Shown piece by piece: positions 1 through 8,959 of a stretch of 64,000 nucleotides of DNA; the first letter of the stretch is position 1; the number at the start of each line of letters is the position of its first letter. Under the pieces are notes generated by a model, which worked only from the letters and a program-made list of their open reading frames with translations, searched no databases and was not told where the DNA came from. The stretch is taken from assembly GCF_900113335.1 (NCBI RefSeq), contig NZ_FOOX01000003.1, positions 62,001 through 126,000 on the forward strand, read 5' to 3'. This DNA is from Desulfotruncus arcticus DSM 17038. GTDB taxonomy: Bacteria; Bacillota; Desulfotomaculia; Desulfotomaculales; Desulfallaceae. The translations under genes and the position numbers were made by a program.

Positions 1-1
1 A

Positions 2-361
2 GACGAATATGCCATCAGGGAGATAAACGGACAGGTTGATGACTTAAGTGATGTTGTTGGACGAGTAAATATTGCCCATGGAGCAACTGTAACTAACAGT
101 GTTATACGTGGCCCGGTGGTAATTGGGGAGGGGACACAGGTTAAAGATTCCTTTATCGGACCTTATACGGCTATCGGCAAAGGTACAGTTTTGGAACGAG
201 TTAGCATTGAACACTCCGTAATGCTGGAAAACTGCTGGCTTTCTGATGTGGAGAGGGTTGAGGATAGCCTCATTGGGTGTAACACCCGGGTAACCAGTTC
301 TAATACCAAGAGGCGCGCCTGCCGCTTGTTTATCGGCGATGACTCGGACGTAGCAATATAG
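2..361 (+). CDS. rfbA: glucose-1-phosphate thymidylyltransferase, C-terminal part (partial)
   Basis: The reading frame is open from base 2 and stops at 361, so the start lies outside the window. The visible 119 residues contain repeated hexapeptide-like turns (VVIGEGTQVKDS, AIGKGTVLERV), a left-handed beta-helix as found at the C-terminus of the long form of RmlA-type sugar nucleotidyltransferases. The catalytic N-terminal domain is not seen. It is followed 10 bases later by rfbB and rfbD, so the most likely role is making dTDP-glucose from glucose-1-phosphate and dTTP, the first step to dTDP-rhamnose. A different sugar-1-phosphate nucleotidyltransferase cannot be excluded from the tail alone. 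Confidence 0.75.
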   Translation, partial: DEYAIREINGQVDDLSDVVGRVNIAHGATVTNSVIRGPVVIGEGTQVKDSFIGPYTAIGKGTVLERVSIEHSVMLENCWLSDVERVEDSLIGCNTRVTSSNTKRRACRLFIGDDSDVAI

Positions 362-371
362 GAGGTAAATT

Positions 372-1379
372 ATGAAAGTACTGGTTACAGGCGGGGCCGG
401 TTTCATCGGAAGCAACTTTATAAGGTATATATTGAAGAATCATGATAACTGCAGGGTTCTAAATCTCGATCTTTTAACATACGCCGGTAATCTGGAGAAC
501 CTATCTGATATTAAAGATGACCCTAGATATACATTTGTGCGTGGTGATATTGCCGATAGTAACTGCGTGGAAGAGATTAGTTCACAGGGTTTTGACGCCA
601 TTGTCAACTTTGCCGCGGAATCACATGTGGACCGAAGCATCGAGGATTCAGGTGTTTTTATCCGGACAAATGTTGAGGGTACGAGGGTATTGCTGGAAGC
701 GTCCCGTAGGCATGGTGTTAACAAATTCATTCAAGTGTCCACCGACGAGGTATACGGTTCCCTTGGCCCAAGCGGTTATTTTAAAGAGGATACTCCTCTT
801 GACCCTAGCAGTCCTTACTCAGTCAGTAAGGCGGCTGCTGACCTGCTGGTGCAGGCCTATCACCGGACCTACGGTTTATCTGTAAATGTAACCCGTTGTT
901 CAAATAATTATGGCCCTTACCAGTTTCCGGAGAAACTTATTCCTTTAATTATATCCAATGCCTTAGAAGACAAGCCTCTGCCAGTATACGGGGACGGCTT
1001 AAATGTGCGGGACTGGCTTTACGTATGGGATCACTGTGCGGCGCTGGATCTGGTGTTAAAAAAGGGCGAGCCGGGGGAAGTGTACAACATAGGCGGTAAT
1101 AACGAATGGACAAATATTGATATAGTCCGCAAAATACTTTTGGAATTGGGCAAACCGGAGTCTTTGATCACTTTTGTAAAGGACAGGCCCGGGCATGACC
1201 GGCGCTACGCCATTGAAGCTTCAAAAATAAAAAATGGACTTGGCTGGCAGCCCGACACTGACTTTGCAGAGGGTTTGAGAAAAACTATTGACTGGTACTG
1301 CCGGAACCGGGAATGGTGGGATCAAATCAAGAGTGGGGAATACCAAGAGTACTATGAAAGAATGTACTTACAAAGGTAG
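372..1379 (+). CDS. rfbB: dTDP-glucose 4,6-dehydratase
   Basis: Protein of 335 residues, usual for RmlB. It is an extended short-chain dehydrogenase: NAD-binding GGAGFIGSNF at residues 7-16, STDEVYG in the middle with the catalytic Thr/Asp/Glu set, and YSVSK as the YxxxK active-site pair. It converts dTDP-glucose to dTDP-4-keto-6-deoxyglucose. The ATG follows an AGGAGG-type site (361-366). Its stop overlaps the GTG start of the next gene by one base, so it is translationally coupled to rfbD. Confidence 0.93.
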   Translation: MKVLVTGGAGFIGSNFIRYILKNHDNCRVLNLDLLTYAGNLENLSDIKDDPRYTFVRGDIADSNCVEEISSQGFDAIVNFAAESHVDRSIEDSGVFIRTNVEGTRVLLEASRRHGVNKFIQVSTDEVYGSLGPSGYFKEDTPLDPSSPYSVSKAAADLLVQAYHRTYGLSVNVTRCSNNYGPYQFPEKLIPLIISNALEDKPLPVYGDGLNVRDWLYVWDHCAALDLVLKKGEPGEVYNIGGNNEWTNIDIVRKILLELGKPESLITFVKDRPGHDRRYAIEASKIKNGLGWQPDTDFAEGLRKTIDWYCRNREWWDQIKSGEYQEYYERMYLQR

Positions 1380-2236
1380 TGGTTGATTTGAAAATATTAA
1401 TAACCGGAGCACGGGGACAACTGGGGTGTGACCTGGAACATAATTTCTTCAAAATAGAGGGTTGCCAGGTAGTTTCTTTCGGGCGCGAGGAAATGGATGT
1501 TACTCAGTCAACTAATGTACAGGAATTGGTTGCCGCAAATACTCCTGATGTAGTAATACATTCGGCGGCGAACACCAATGTGGACAGCTGTGAGCTGGAG
1601 CCCGACAGCGCTTACTGTGTAAACGCACTGGGTTCCCGGAACATTGCGGTGGCCTCGGAAATGGTCGGGGCAAAACTTGTTTATGTAAGCACCGACTATG
1701 TTTTCGACGGCACCAGCCAGCGCCCATACACAGAGTTTGACAAAACTAATCCAATAAGTATCTACGGTAAATCAAAGCTGGCCGGGGAAAGATATGTAGC
1801 GGGGTTTTCAAGTAAATACTTCATAGTACGTACATCCTGGCTATATGGAGAACATGGAAATAACTTCGTAAAAACCATGTTGAGACTGGCAAAAGAAAAA
1901 ACCGAATTGAACGTGGTGGATGACCAGGTAGGCTCACCTACATACACGAAAGACCTCGCGCGGTTTATAGCAGTATTGTTGCGCACCGATCTTTATGGTA
2001 TATACCATGCGACCAATACCGGTTCTTGTTCGTGGTTCCAATTTGCTGAAACGATTTTCCAAATATCCGGCTTGAGTCATATTAAAGTAAATCCTATCAC
2101 CACTTCTGAATTAAACCGGCCTGCCCCGCGCCCTGCCTATTCTATACTTGACCATTATTGCATCCGGCTGGAAGGGCTGCCTGATTTGAGGCCGTGGGAA
2201 GAAGCTTTGCATGAATACTTATCAAACCAAAGGTAA
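1379..2236 (+). CDS. rfbD: dTDP-4-dehydrorhamnose reductase
   Basis: 285 residues, typical for RmlD. The N-terminal Rossmann motif is GARGQLG, followed by STDYVFDG and the catalytic YGKSK. It reduces dTDP-4-keto-rhamnose with NAD(P)H to dTDP-L-rhamnose. Start is either the GTG that overlaps the rfbB stop (1379) or a TTG three codons later (1388); the difference is three residues. It lies in the rfbA-rfbB-rfbD-rfbC-like block, so the locus makes a rhamnose-containing polymer. Confidence 0.92.
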   Translation: MVDLKILITGARGQLGCDLEHNFFKIEGCQVVSFGREEMDVTQSTNVQELVAANTPDVVIHSAANTNVDSCELEPDSAYCVNALGSRNIAVASEMVGAKLVYVSTDYVFDGTSQRPYTEFDKTNPISIYGKSKLAGERYVAGFSSKYFIVRTSWLYGEHGNNFVKTMLRLAKEKTELNVVDDQVGSPTYTKDLARFIAVLLRTDLYGIYHATNTGSCSWFQFAETIFQISGLSHIKVNPITTSELNRPAPRPAYSILDHYCIRLEGLPDLRPWEEALHEYLSNQR

Positions 2237-2252
2237 AAGGAGCGATTAGCCA

Positions 2253-2708
2253 GTGATAGAAGGGGTTCAGGTAAAAAAATTTGTTAAACACTGCGACGAC
2301 CGCGGCTTTTTTATGGAAATACTTCGTGATGACGATGAACTCTTATCACGTTTCGGGCAGGCTTCAATGTCAAAGGCATACCCCGGTGTAATCAAGGCAT
2401 TTCACTATCATGAACACCAGGACGACCTGTGGTTTTTTCCGGTTGGAAACGCCCAGGTAGTCCTTTACGACTTGCGGGATGATTCGCTAACTAAAGGCGA
2501 GACCAATGTGTTTTACTTGGGTGAGGACAACCCGATCCTGCTGGTTATTCCAAAGATGGTGGCACATGGTTACAGGGTGCTTGGCCAAGAGCCTGCGGTA
2601 ATCATATATTTCACTACTCTGTCCTATAACAGGGAAAAGCCGGATGAAAAAAGGATTCCCTGGGATGACCCGGCAATCGGTTTTGATTGGGTAACAAAAA
2701 ATAGATAG
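2253..2708 (+). CDS. rfbC: dTDP-4-dehydrorhamnose 3,5-epimerase family cupin
   Basis: 151-residue single-domain cupin starting at GTG. Seen are DDRGFFMEI near the N-terminus, a His-rich FHYHEHQDD strand and QVVLYDLR, which match the fold of RmlC-like epimerases. It is shorter than classical RmlC (about 180 residues) and lacks the exact GVLRGLHYQ signature, so it may belong to an RmlC-like side family. Its place directly after rfbB and rfbD makes the 3,5-epimerase step (dTDP-4-keto-6-deoxyglucose to dTDP-4-keto-rhamnose) the best guess. Confidence 0.75.
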   Translation: MIEGVQVKKFVKHCDDRGFFMEILRDDDELLSRFGQASMSKAYPGVIKAFHYHEHQDDLWFFPVGNAQVVLYDLRDDSLTKGETNVFYLGEDNPILLVIPKMVAHGYRVLGQEPAVIIYFTTLSYNREKPDEKRIPWDDPAIGFDWVTKNR

Positions 2709-2788
2709 TGAAAATGTAGAAATAATTCTTTATTTAATAAAGATATCCGTAGTTAACATAAGGTCCATTATTTATATGGAGGTTGGTT

Positions 2789-4108
2789 ATGAAAATAACT
2801 GTTTTGGGTCTCGGGTACGTTGGCTTACTAACGGCAGTAGGTTTGGCTAATTCTGGTTATGAGATTATTGGTTTGGATGTAGATATAAGAAAAATCCAAA
2901 TGCTTCAAAATGAAAATATTTATATTTATGAGCCGGGGCTGGATGAATTTGTCAAAGAAAATGCTAAAAAAGGCAACCTCACATTCGATACTTTAGAAAA
3001 TGTAAGTTGCATTGATTCGGAAATCGTTTTTGTTGCTGTTGGAACACCATCTCAAAGTAATGGTTCAGCAGATCTAAGCCAGTTGAATAACGCTTTAGAA
3101 TATGTAGTGGATAGAGCCAGTAATCCTCTTACTATTGTAGTAAAATCTACCGTACCGCCGGGAACTGGAAAGAAAATTAAGGAAATCTACCTGGAAAAGG
3201 CAAGTTTTAGTCATTCATATGTATCAAATCCAGAGTTTCTCAGGGAAGGACAAGCTTTAAAAGATTGGTTTTATCCTGATCGAATTGTAATTGGTGGTGA
3301 TGACAGGGAAGCAACTACCTTAATTAGTCATTTATATAAAGACATTAATGCTCCAATTGTTATTACTGATGTTACTACTGCGGAAATGATTAAATATGCT
3401 TCTAATGCGTTCTTAGCTACCAAAATTAGTTTTATAAACGAAATAGCGAATTTATGTGATTTGACGGGTGCTAATATTGATGGTGTTGTGCAAGGGGTAT
3501 CTCATGATCCTAGAATCGGTGGTAGTTTTTTACGCGCCGGCATTGGTTACGGAGGGTCATGTTTTCCAAAGGATGTAAGAGCATTAGATTTTATTTCGAC
3601 AATTAACGGACACAGCTTTGAGCTTTTAAAGGCTGTTATTAACGTTAATAATCGCCAGCGCTTTATTCCAATTCAAATTCTCAAGAGAGAGATGGGTTTG
3701 TTATCTGGGAAAAAAATAGCCGTTTTAGGTCTGGCTTTTAAGCCCAATACGGATGATATCAGAGAAGCTCCGAGTATTGAAATAATCAACTTGCTTATAG
3801 GAGAAGGAGCATCTGTTAAAGCGTATGATCCCATAGTTGATGGTACGGAGAAGAACTGCTATTGTCAGGAAGCAGTTTTTACAAAAAATATATGGGAAGC
3901 CATACATGAAGCACATGCCATAATTCTTACTACTGAATGGGATGAATTTGTTAATTTAGATTGGTTTGAGGTATTTAAGTATACTCAATCGCCTCATATC
4001 ATTATTGACGGGCGTAATGTATTACAACCAAGGTTAATTAAAGAGATAGGGTTTAAATGCTTTGGCATTGGAAGGAACACGCATAGGGTATTTCAGCTTC
4101 AAGCATAG
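2789..4108 (+). CDS. ugd: UDP-glucose 6-dehydrogenase
   Basis: 439 residues from the ATG at 2789, chosen because GGAGG (2778-2782) sits 6 bases ahead; an in-frame TTG at 2783 is too close. NAD-binding GLGYVGLLTA is at the N-terminus, NPEFLREG and YPDRIVIG in the middle, and GGSCFPKD holds the catalytic cysteine. It oxidises UDP-glucose to UDP-glucuronate, supplying an acidic sugar for a surface polymer; galU at 16.7 kb supplies UDP-glucose. The gene is clearly more AT-rich than the rfb genes upstream and begins an AT-rich stretch reaching about 6.3 kb, suggesting separate acquisition. Confidence 0.92.
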   Translation: MKITVLGLGYVGLLTAVGLANSGYEIIGLDVDIRKIQMLQNENIYIYEPGLDEFVKENAKKGNLTFDTLENVSCIDSEIVFVAVGTPSQSNGSADLSQLNNALEYVVDRASNPLTIVVKSTVPPGTGKKIKEIYLEKASFSHSYVSNPEFLREGQALKDWFYPDRIVIGGDDREATTLISHLYKDINAPIVITDVTTAEMIKYASNAFLATKISFINEIANLCDLTGANIDGVVQGVSHDPRIGGSFLRAGIGYGGSCFPKDVRALDFISTINGHSFELLKAVINVNNRQRFIPIQILKREMGLLSGKKIAVLGLAFKPNTDDIREAPSIEIINLLIGEGASVKAYDPIVDGTEKNCYCQEAVFTKNIWEAIHEAHAIILTTEWDEFVNLDWFEVFKYTQSPHIIIDGRNVLQPRLIKEIGFKCFGIGRNTHRVFQLQA

Positions 4109-4158
4109 CTTTTATTAAAACTAAATGCTTATTGTCTCATTAAAGGAGATGAATAAGA

Positions 4159-5034
4159 TTGTTACCAAAAATAATGCCTAATTTATTTATTGTTGGAGCG
4201 GCAAAAGCAGGTACAACTTCTTTATATAAATATTTAAGCCAACATCCGGGTGTTTATATGTCACGTATTAAGGAACCCAATTTCTTTTCACAGGCTCGAT
4301 CGAGGAGGCAAGTTGTTTGGGATGAAAGCCGTTATTATGCACTTTTTAAAGGTGCGCGTGATTACTCAATAGTTGGGGAAGCCAGTCCATCTTATTTATG
4401 GGATAAAAATTCTCCTCATCGAATAAAGGAAGCCAACCCTAAAGCGAGGATAATAATTTTACTACGTGAGCCCATTGAACGTGCATTCTCTCATTATTTG
4501 ATGGATGTTCGGGCAGGTATTCAGAGAAAAAGTTTTGCTGATGCTTTGGCTGAGGATTATGCACTTAGAAGCAAGGAATGGGGTGTTTCACATTTATATG
4601 TAGAGTTAGGTTTATATTATGAGCAAATAGCTCGTTACTTAGATGTTTTTAGTTCCAGTCAAATTCTAATATTATATTTTGAAGAGTTAAAGAATGATAC
4701 GAAAAAAGTGTTAAAAAAAGTATTTACCTTTCTTGATGTTAGCCTATTGCCGTTAGAGGACATTGATTTTCAAACAAAACATAATACATTTTCTTTACCA
4801 AGGGGGAAAATTATAGGTGGATTATTAAGTATTTCTTCACTTGTTAACCCTGCAATGAAATTATTGCCACAATGGAGTAAAAATATAATAAATACGATAA
4901 TCTATCGTGAAGCAAGTAAGCCTGAACTGGAAAAGTCAGCAAAAGAATTTCTTTATAATATTTATGTAAAGGAAATTACAAACTTAAGAGCAATTTTAAA
5001 CAATCCACTTTTATGGTCCGATACATATGAGTAA
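4159..5034 (+). CDS. sulfotransferase (PAPS-dependent)
   Basis: 291 residues from a TTG preceded by AAGGAGA (4143-4149). The N-terminal loop AAKAGTTSLYKYL is the 5'-phosphosulfate-binding motif of the sulfotransferase fold, and RIIILLREPIERAFSHY is the 3'-phosphate-binding segment with its conserved Arg and Ser. It would move a sulfuryl group from PAPS to a hydroxyl or amine, most likely of the glycan made here. APS kinase (8304-8906) and a PHP phosphoesterase (9517-10353) in the same locus support this. The gene is AT-rich like its neighbours. The acceptor is unknown. Confidence 0.85.
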   Translation: MLPKIMPNLFIVGAAKAGTTSLYKYLSQHPGVYMSRIKEPNFFSQARSRRQVVWDESRYYALFKGARDYSIVGEASPSYLWDKNSPHRIKEANPKARIIILLREPIERAFSHYLMDVRAGIQRKSFADALAEDYALRSKEWGVSHLYVELGLYYEQIARYLDVFSSSQILILYFEELKNDTKKVLKKVFTFLDVSLLPLEDIDFQTKHNTFSLPRGKIIGGLLSISSLVNPAMKLLPQWSKNIINTIIYREASKPELEKSAKEFLYNIYVKEITNLRAILNNPLLWSDTYE

Positions 5035-5059
5035 AATTTAGCCTCACTGCGAAAGAAAA

Positions 5060-5185
5060 ATGAAGATATTTTTATATCGAATAATCTGGCTTATCAGATT
5101 AGGCGTTTATTGCTTTTCGAGCCTTCCTTTTTTGCCCGGAGTATTTAGTCGTTTTCAGGTACTTTCATTGCTATTATATTTCTAG
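5060..5185 (+). other. spacer with a possible 41-codon ORF or gene remnant
   Basis: The 315 bases between the sulfotransferase and the next gene contain one short open frame beginning ATG AAG ATA at 5060 and ending TAG at 5183-5185. Its product is hydrophobic (IIWLIRLGVY, then SLPFLPGVFSRF). No good ribosome site precedes it. It may be the remnant of a membrane-linked glycan enzyme, since AT content matches the neighbours. Nothing else is seen in 5035-5349. Confidence 0.2.
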
Positions 5186-5349
5186 TCCTGCTAATTCACT
5201 AAACAAAAACTCATATAGTATTTGTATGGATATAGAGACCGTAGTTTTCCCTAAAATAGTTTCCATTAAGGAAGTTCTATGGAAATTAAATTTTAGCAAT
5301 AATAATATTGATTTAATGATAAGGAATTATAAAGGGAGGTTTTCTATAT

Positions 5350-6330
5350 ATGTCAAAAATAATGATTCTTGGCTCATTGAACCACAAAAAAGAAGATCGA
5401 TTCTTGGAACGGGATCAGGTACATCCCATGCAAATCTTAAACGGAAATCAGATCTTTAATGTAGATTGTTTTCAATGTTTTGGTGAGTTAGGAATTAGTT
5501 CAATTGCGTGGCGTGAAGATAGACCGGAGGATATATATATTTCTCCAGCACCTGGAAATAGCTTATGGAAGTATGATATTGCACGTAATATCCTTGACAA
5601 GTTAGATGTTGATAATCTTAAGGATATACATGAAATGCATTTTGAGGCTGATAAATTATGGATATCCAATACGGGTTATGATGAAATTATAGTTTTTTGT
5701 GTAGAAAAACAAGAAGTTGAAAAAAGAGTCAAAATATCAGAAGTTATAAAGGATAATAATAGTGGTATTTATATTGGCAACACTGATAGATTCCATTGCA
5801 ATCAAATATTTTTTGATTATAATGGAAAACCTTGGTGTTTGGTACATCATGTTTATGGAAAACAACTTTTTTATTTAGTTAAAAGTGGAATTAAAAAGCA
5901 AGGTGATGGTGGGGTTATAGATATTCAAAAAGGTCAAGTAATTAATCTTAATTTAAAAGCACCTCATTCGGTAAGAAAGGTTAATGATCATTATTGGGTT
6001 TTTGATAGTTGCAATGCATTTATTAATGTATATGACTTAAGATGGAATTTAGTGAACAAGATGCAAACTAGTGGTTTTGGGCGAGGAGCTTGTTGTAATG
6101 ATGTATACTTTTATGCCGGGATATCTGCTACGAGAAAACGTTATCTTAGTGTTATACCAAAATCTAACCAATCGCCAAATATGATACGAATATTTGATGT
6201 AAATAGTCGAAGACTGTTGGAACAAGTATTGATTAGTAACATTGAACAAATTAATAATCTTTACAAAATAGATGATTACATTTTTAATAGATTAACTAGA
6301 ATTAGGAATATTTCTTATAAAACTCAATGA
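5350..6330 (+). CDS. hypothetical protein, beta-propeller-like, glycan locus
   Basis: 326 residues; the ATG follows AAAGGGAGG (5331-5339). I do not recognise a named family. The protein has no signal peptide or membrane segment and shows recurring blades with aromatic and Asp turns (EDIYISPAPGNSLWKYD, KLWISNTGYDEIIVF, HYWVFDSCNAFINVYD, each about 45-60 residues apart), as in WD40/YVTN/NHL-like beta-propellers. Sitting between a sulfotransferase and a decayed galE in an AT-rich segment, it may recognise or modify the glycan, but this is only context. No catalytic motif can be pointed to. Confidence 0.6.
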   Translation: MSKIMILGSLNHKKEDRFLERDQVHPMQILNGNQIFNVDCFQCFGELGISSIAWREDRPEDIYISPAPGNSLWKYDIARNILDKLDVDNLKDIHEMHFEADKLWISNTGYDEIIVFCVEKQEVEKRVKISEVIKDNNSGIYIGNTDRFHCNQIFFDYNGKPWCLVHHVYGKQLFYLVKSGIKKQGDGGVIDIQKGQVINLNLKAPHSVRKVNDHYWVFDSCNAFINVYDLRWNLVNKMQTSGFGRGACCNDVYFYAGISATRKRYLSVIPKSNQSPNMIRIFDVNSRRLLEQVLISNIEQINNLYKIDDYIFNRLTRIRNISYKTQ

Positions 6331-6487
6331 ACTTTGAAAAAGTACTTCGCGTTAAATTGAAATGAACATATTGTCAGAAACACATCTTTTAAAAATTATC
6401 AGAGAACCACTATGCTAGGGCTTTTGACTACAAAGGGATTGAGATTGGCTGGCTCTGAAAGCTAATGACTACGTCAGTCGTCAGTTT

Positions 6488-6832
6488 TGTTGCATTTGCT
6501 CAGTGGGTAGGGCATAGAATTAGAGCACCAAAAAGTGGTTGGGATAAGCGGGGGGGAGGCGTTTTACGGCGATCCAGAGTACACACCCATTAACGTAGCG
6601 CACCCGACGTAGCCAGTAAATGTGTATGGCAGTACCAAGCTTATGTTGGAAGAAATCCTGGGCTAGTACCATAGGGCGTTCCGCTTTGCATCACATTACC
6701 CTGAGTTATTGAAAAGCAGCCATGACTGACCCGGAAGGGGACATCGGCGAGGATCAACCAACCGGAGACGCATCTGATCCCGCTGCTGATGCAGGCCTGC
6801 CAGGGGAAGCCCGAAATAGAAAAGATGAGGTA
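6488..6832 (+). pseudogene. galE: decayed UDP-glucose 4-epimerase (galE) remnant
   Basis: This 560-base gap between genes (6331-6891) has no long ORF but holds pieces of a GalE-like protein in order, in shifting frames. Around 6569-6595 is FYGDPEYTPIN; around 6611-6662 PVNVYGSTKLMLEEILG, containing the YGxxK active-site pair; around 6720-6752 AMTDPEGDIGED; around 6774-6825 LIPLLMQACQGKPEIEK. These match the order of conserved GalE segments (YGDPE, NPYGxxK, ADPxGxIGED, LIPxxxQ). Stop codons and at least two frameshifts break it, and the N-terminal Rossmann part is not detectable. Non-functional. Confidence 0.75.
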
Positions 6833-6891
6833 GGCTAGCTACTTGAAATCCAAGAAGCTAATCAGTTAAATCATTCTTAAAGGGTTGATCT

Positions 6892-8223
6892 GTGTTGACA
6901 AACCATGTTCGCGAGGCCTGTTTGACTGGTTCTCGCCTATTTTTGGATATATACCTAAAATCAAGGAATTCATCTCTATACAATAACGCTTTTTATTTAA
7001 TGTTAAACACCCTATCGACTAGTCTGCTTGGGTTTGTTTTTTGGAACGTGATGACGCGTTTTTTTGTACCGACTCAGGTGGGTATCGGTTCTGCTCTGGT
7101 CTCAGCTTCAAGCCTTGTGGGTATATTGACAGGTTTGGGCCTCAGAATCGGCCTCATTCGTTTTGTTCCCGAAATCAGAGAAAGAGCAGTGCTTTTGATT
7201 AATGCCTCTTTTACTCTGGTTGGTTTGGTGTCTCTTATCGGGGCTATCACCTACCTTGCAGGAATAAAATACTGGTCACCGGCCCTGGAGTTTGTCAGAG
7301 AAAATATCGTGTTTTTATTGCTATTCATGTTTTTTACCGTGGTTAACGCTTTATCTGTGCTAATCGACGGCTCTTTAATAGCCGGAAGGGATGCAAAATA
7401 TGTATTTTGGAAAAACACGATCACCAGCATTCTCAAGATGCCCTTGCCGATTCTAATATTTGCCCACCTGAAGGGTTTTGGTATATTTGCCGGGGTGGGG
7501 ACAGGTATTGCTGTAGGTGTTTTTATAGCGTGGCTGTTTTTTTTGCCGAAAGTATATAAGGGATATTTCCCACGGCCTGCGATTGCAAAAGATATCATGC
7601 AAAAAGTCCTGCCGTATTCTTTTGCTAACTACACGGCAAACCTGCTGAACCTATCTCCTAAATATATCTATCCGCTCATGGTTTTAAATATCCTGGGTCC
7701 TGAGAACAGCGCTTATTTTTACATAGCCTGGATGATGAGCATGGTGCTGTCGATAATTCCCAGTGGCATTTCTCAGTCCCTGTTGGCTGAAGGTTCCCAT
7801 AACCCGAAAAAAATGGGCCGGGACGGGCGTAAGGTTTTGCTCTTGTCCCTGGGCATGTCTATTCCGGCGGTTGTTTCCATGATGCTTTTCGGTGGTTGGT
7901 TACTTCATTTCTTCGGTCCCGGCTACGCTGAGAACGGTACGACCGTGATGCGGTATTTAGTACTTGCTATGATACCTCAGTGCATCAACACACTCTTTAT
8001 AACGATAAACCAGGTCAAAAAACAAACGTATCTGATTATTGCTCAAACGAGTTTTTTGGCAATCGTTTCTCTGGGTGTCGCTTACTGGTTGTTGGGACGT
8101 GTAGGACTGCCGGGGATAGGCATAGCTTATTTAACCGCTCACATGTTTTTATCTTTAGTCATAATTAGACCGTTATGGATTGCGCTGAAAGAAAAGAGTT
8201 ATGCTCCTTCAGCTAAAATATAA
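6892..8223 (+). CDS. polysaccharide flippase (Wzx / MATE-like)
   Basis: 443 residues with about 12 to 14 hydrophobic helices spread over the whole length, from FYLMLNTLSTSLLGFVFW near residue 36 to GIAYLTAHMFLSLVII at the end, the pattern of oligosaccharide flippases of the MOP superfamily. It would move lipid-linked glycan repeats across the cytoplasmic membrane. Start is a GTG at 6892 or the adjacent TTG at 6895; no strong ribosome site is visible. Base composition returns to that of the rfb genes here. No Wzy-type polymerase or clear glycosyltransferase lies in the window. Confidence 0.8.
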   Translation: MLTNHVREACLTGSRLFLDIYLKSRNSSLYNNAFYLMLNTLSTSLLGFVFWNVMTRFFVPTQVGIGSALVSASSLVGILTGLGLRIGLIRFVPEIRERAVLLINASFTLVGLVSLIGAITYLAGIKYWSPALEFVRENIVFLLLFMFFTVVNALSVLIDGSLIAGRDAKYVFWKNTITSILKMPLPILIFAHLKGFGIFAGVGTGIAVGVFIAWLFFLPKVYKGYFPRPAIAKDIMQKVLPYSFANYTANLLNLSPKYIYPLMVLNILGPENSAYFYIAWMMSMVLSIIPSGISQSLLAEGSHNPKKMGRDGRKVLLLSLGMSIPAVVSMMLFGGWLLHFFGPGYAENGTTVMRYLVLAMIPQCINTLFITINQVKKQTYLIIAQTSFLAIVSLGVAYWLLGRVGLPGIGIAYLTAHMFLSLVIIRPLWIALKEKSYAPSAKI

Positions 8224-8303
8224 TCATTTTTGTTCTTGAGTTTCTTCTTGTTTTCACTGTCTGTTTACAATAAATTTAAAAATATTGAAGAGGTGAGTGT
8301 GCT

Positions 8304-8906
8304 GTGATTCGTGAACCGGCAAATGTAGTATGGCATTTAACTACCGTAAATAAGGGGCTAAGGCGTAAGTTGAATACTCATAAAAGTACCATTTTATGGA
8401 TTACCGGTTTATCAGCTTCGGGTAAATCTACCCTTGCTAATGCATTGGAGTGCCGGCTACACGAGATTGGGATACACACATATCTACTTGATGGTGACAA
8501 TATAAGGCACGGCTTGAATAAGGATTTGGGTTTTAACCCGGAGGACCGCAGGGAAAATATACGACGCATAGCTGAAGTGGCCAAGCTTTTTGTGGATGCC
8601 GGTATTATGGTAATAACCGCATTTATTTCTCCCTACCGCGAGGACAGGCAAATGGCTCGCCAACTAGTAGAACGCGGAGAATTTATAGAAATATACGCAA
8701 AGTGCCCTTTGGATATATGCGAAAAAAGAGATCCCAAAGGTTTATATAAAAGAGCGCGGGCAGGTAAAATATCCGAATTTACAGGAATAACAGCGCCGTA
8801 TGAAGAGCCTGAAAATCCCGAAATAACCGTAGATACAAATAAAAATACAATTGAAGAGTCAGTTAATCATATAATTATGTATCTATTAAAACAAAAAATT
8901 ATCTAA
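8304..8906 (+). CDS. cysC: adenylylsulfate kinase (APS kinase)
   Basis: 200 residues, the normal length for stand-alone CysC. The P-loop is GLSASGKST near residue 35, followed by [12 protein letters not shown], the APS-contacting FISPYREDR, and the C-terminal [11 protein letters not shown]. It phosphorylates adenosine-5'-phosphosulfate with ATP to give PAPS. In the same direction as the sulfotransferase 3.3 kb upstream and inside the glycan locus, so PAPS is probably for sulfation rather than for assimilatory sulfate reduction; no PAPS reductase is present. GTG start, with GAGGTGAG (8290-8297) ahead. Confidence 0.92.
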   Translation: MIREPANVVWHLTTVNKGLRRKLNTHKSTILWITGLSASGKSTLANALECRLHEIGIHTYLLDGDNIRHGLNKDLGFNPEDRRENIRRIAEVAKLFVDAGIMVITAFISPYREDRQMARQLVERGEFIEIYAKCPLDICEKRDPKGLYKRARAGKISEFTGITAPYEEPENPEITVDTNKNTIEESVNHIIMYLLKQKII

Positions 8907-8959
8907 ATGTGACTTTAATTGAATTGAATTTAAGTTAAATAGGTTATGAGAGGCCGAAA

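Noticed and set aside
5226..5459. 77-codon + strand ORF overlapping the orphan gene start
   Set aside because: It overlaps the 326-residue gene by 110 bases, has no ribosome site, and the GGGAGG site lies inside it and serves the ATG at 5350.
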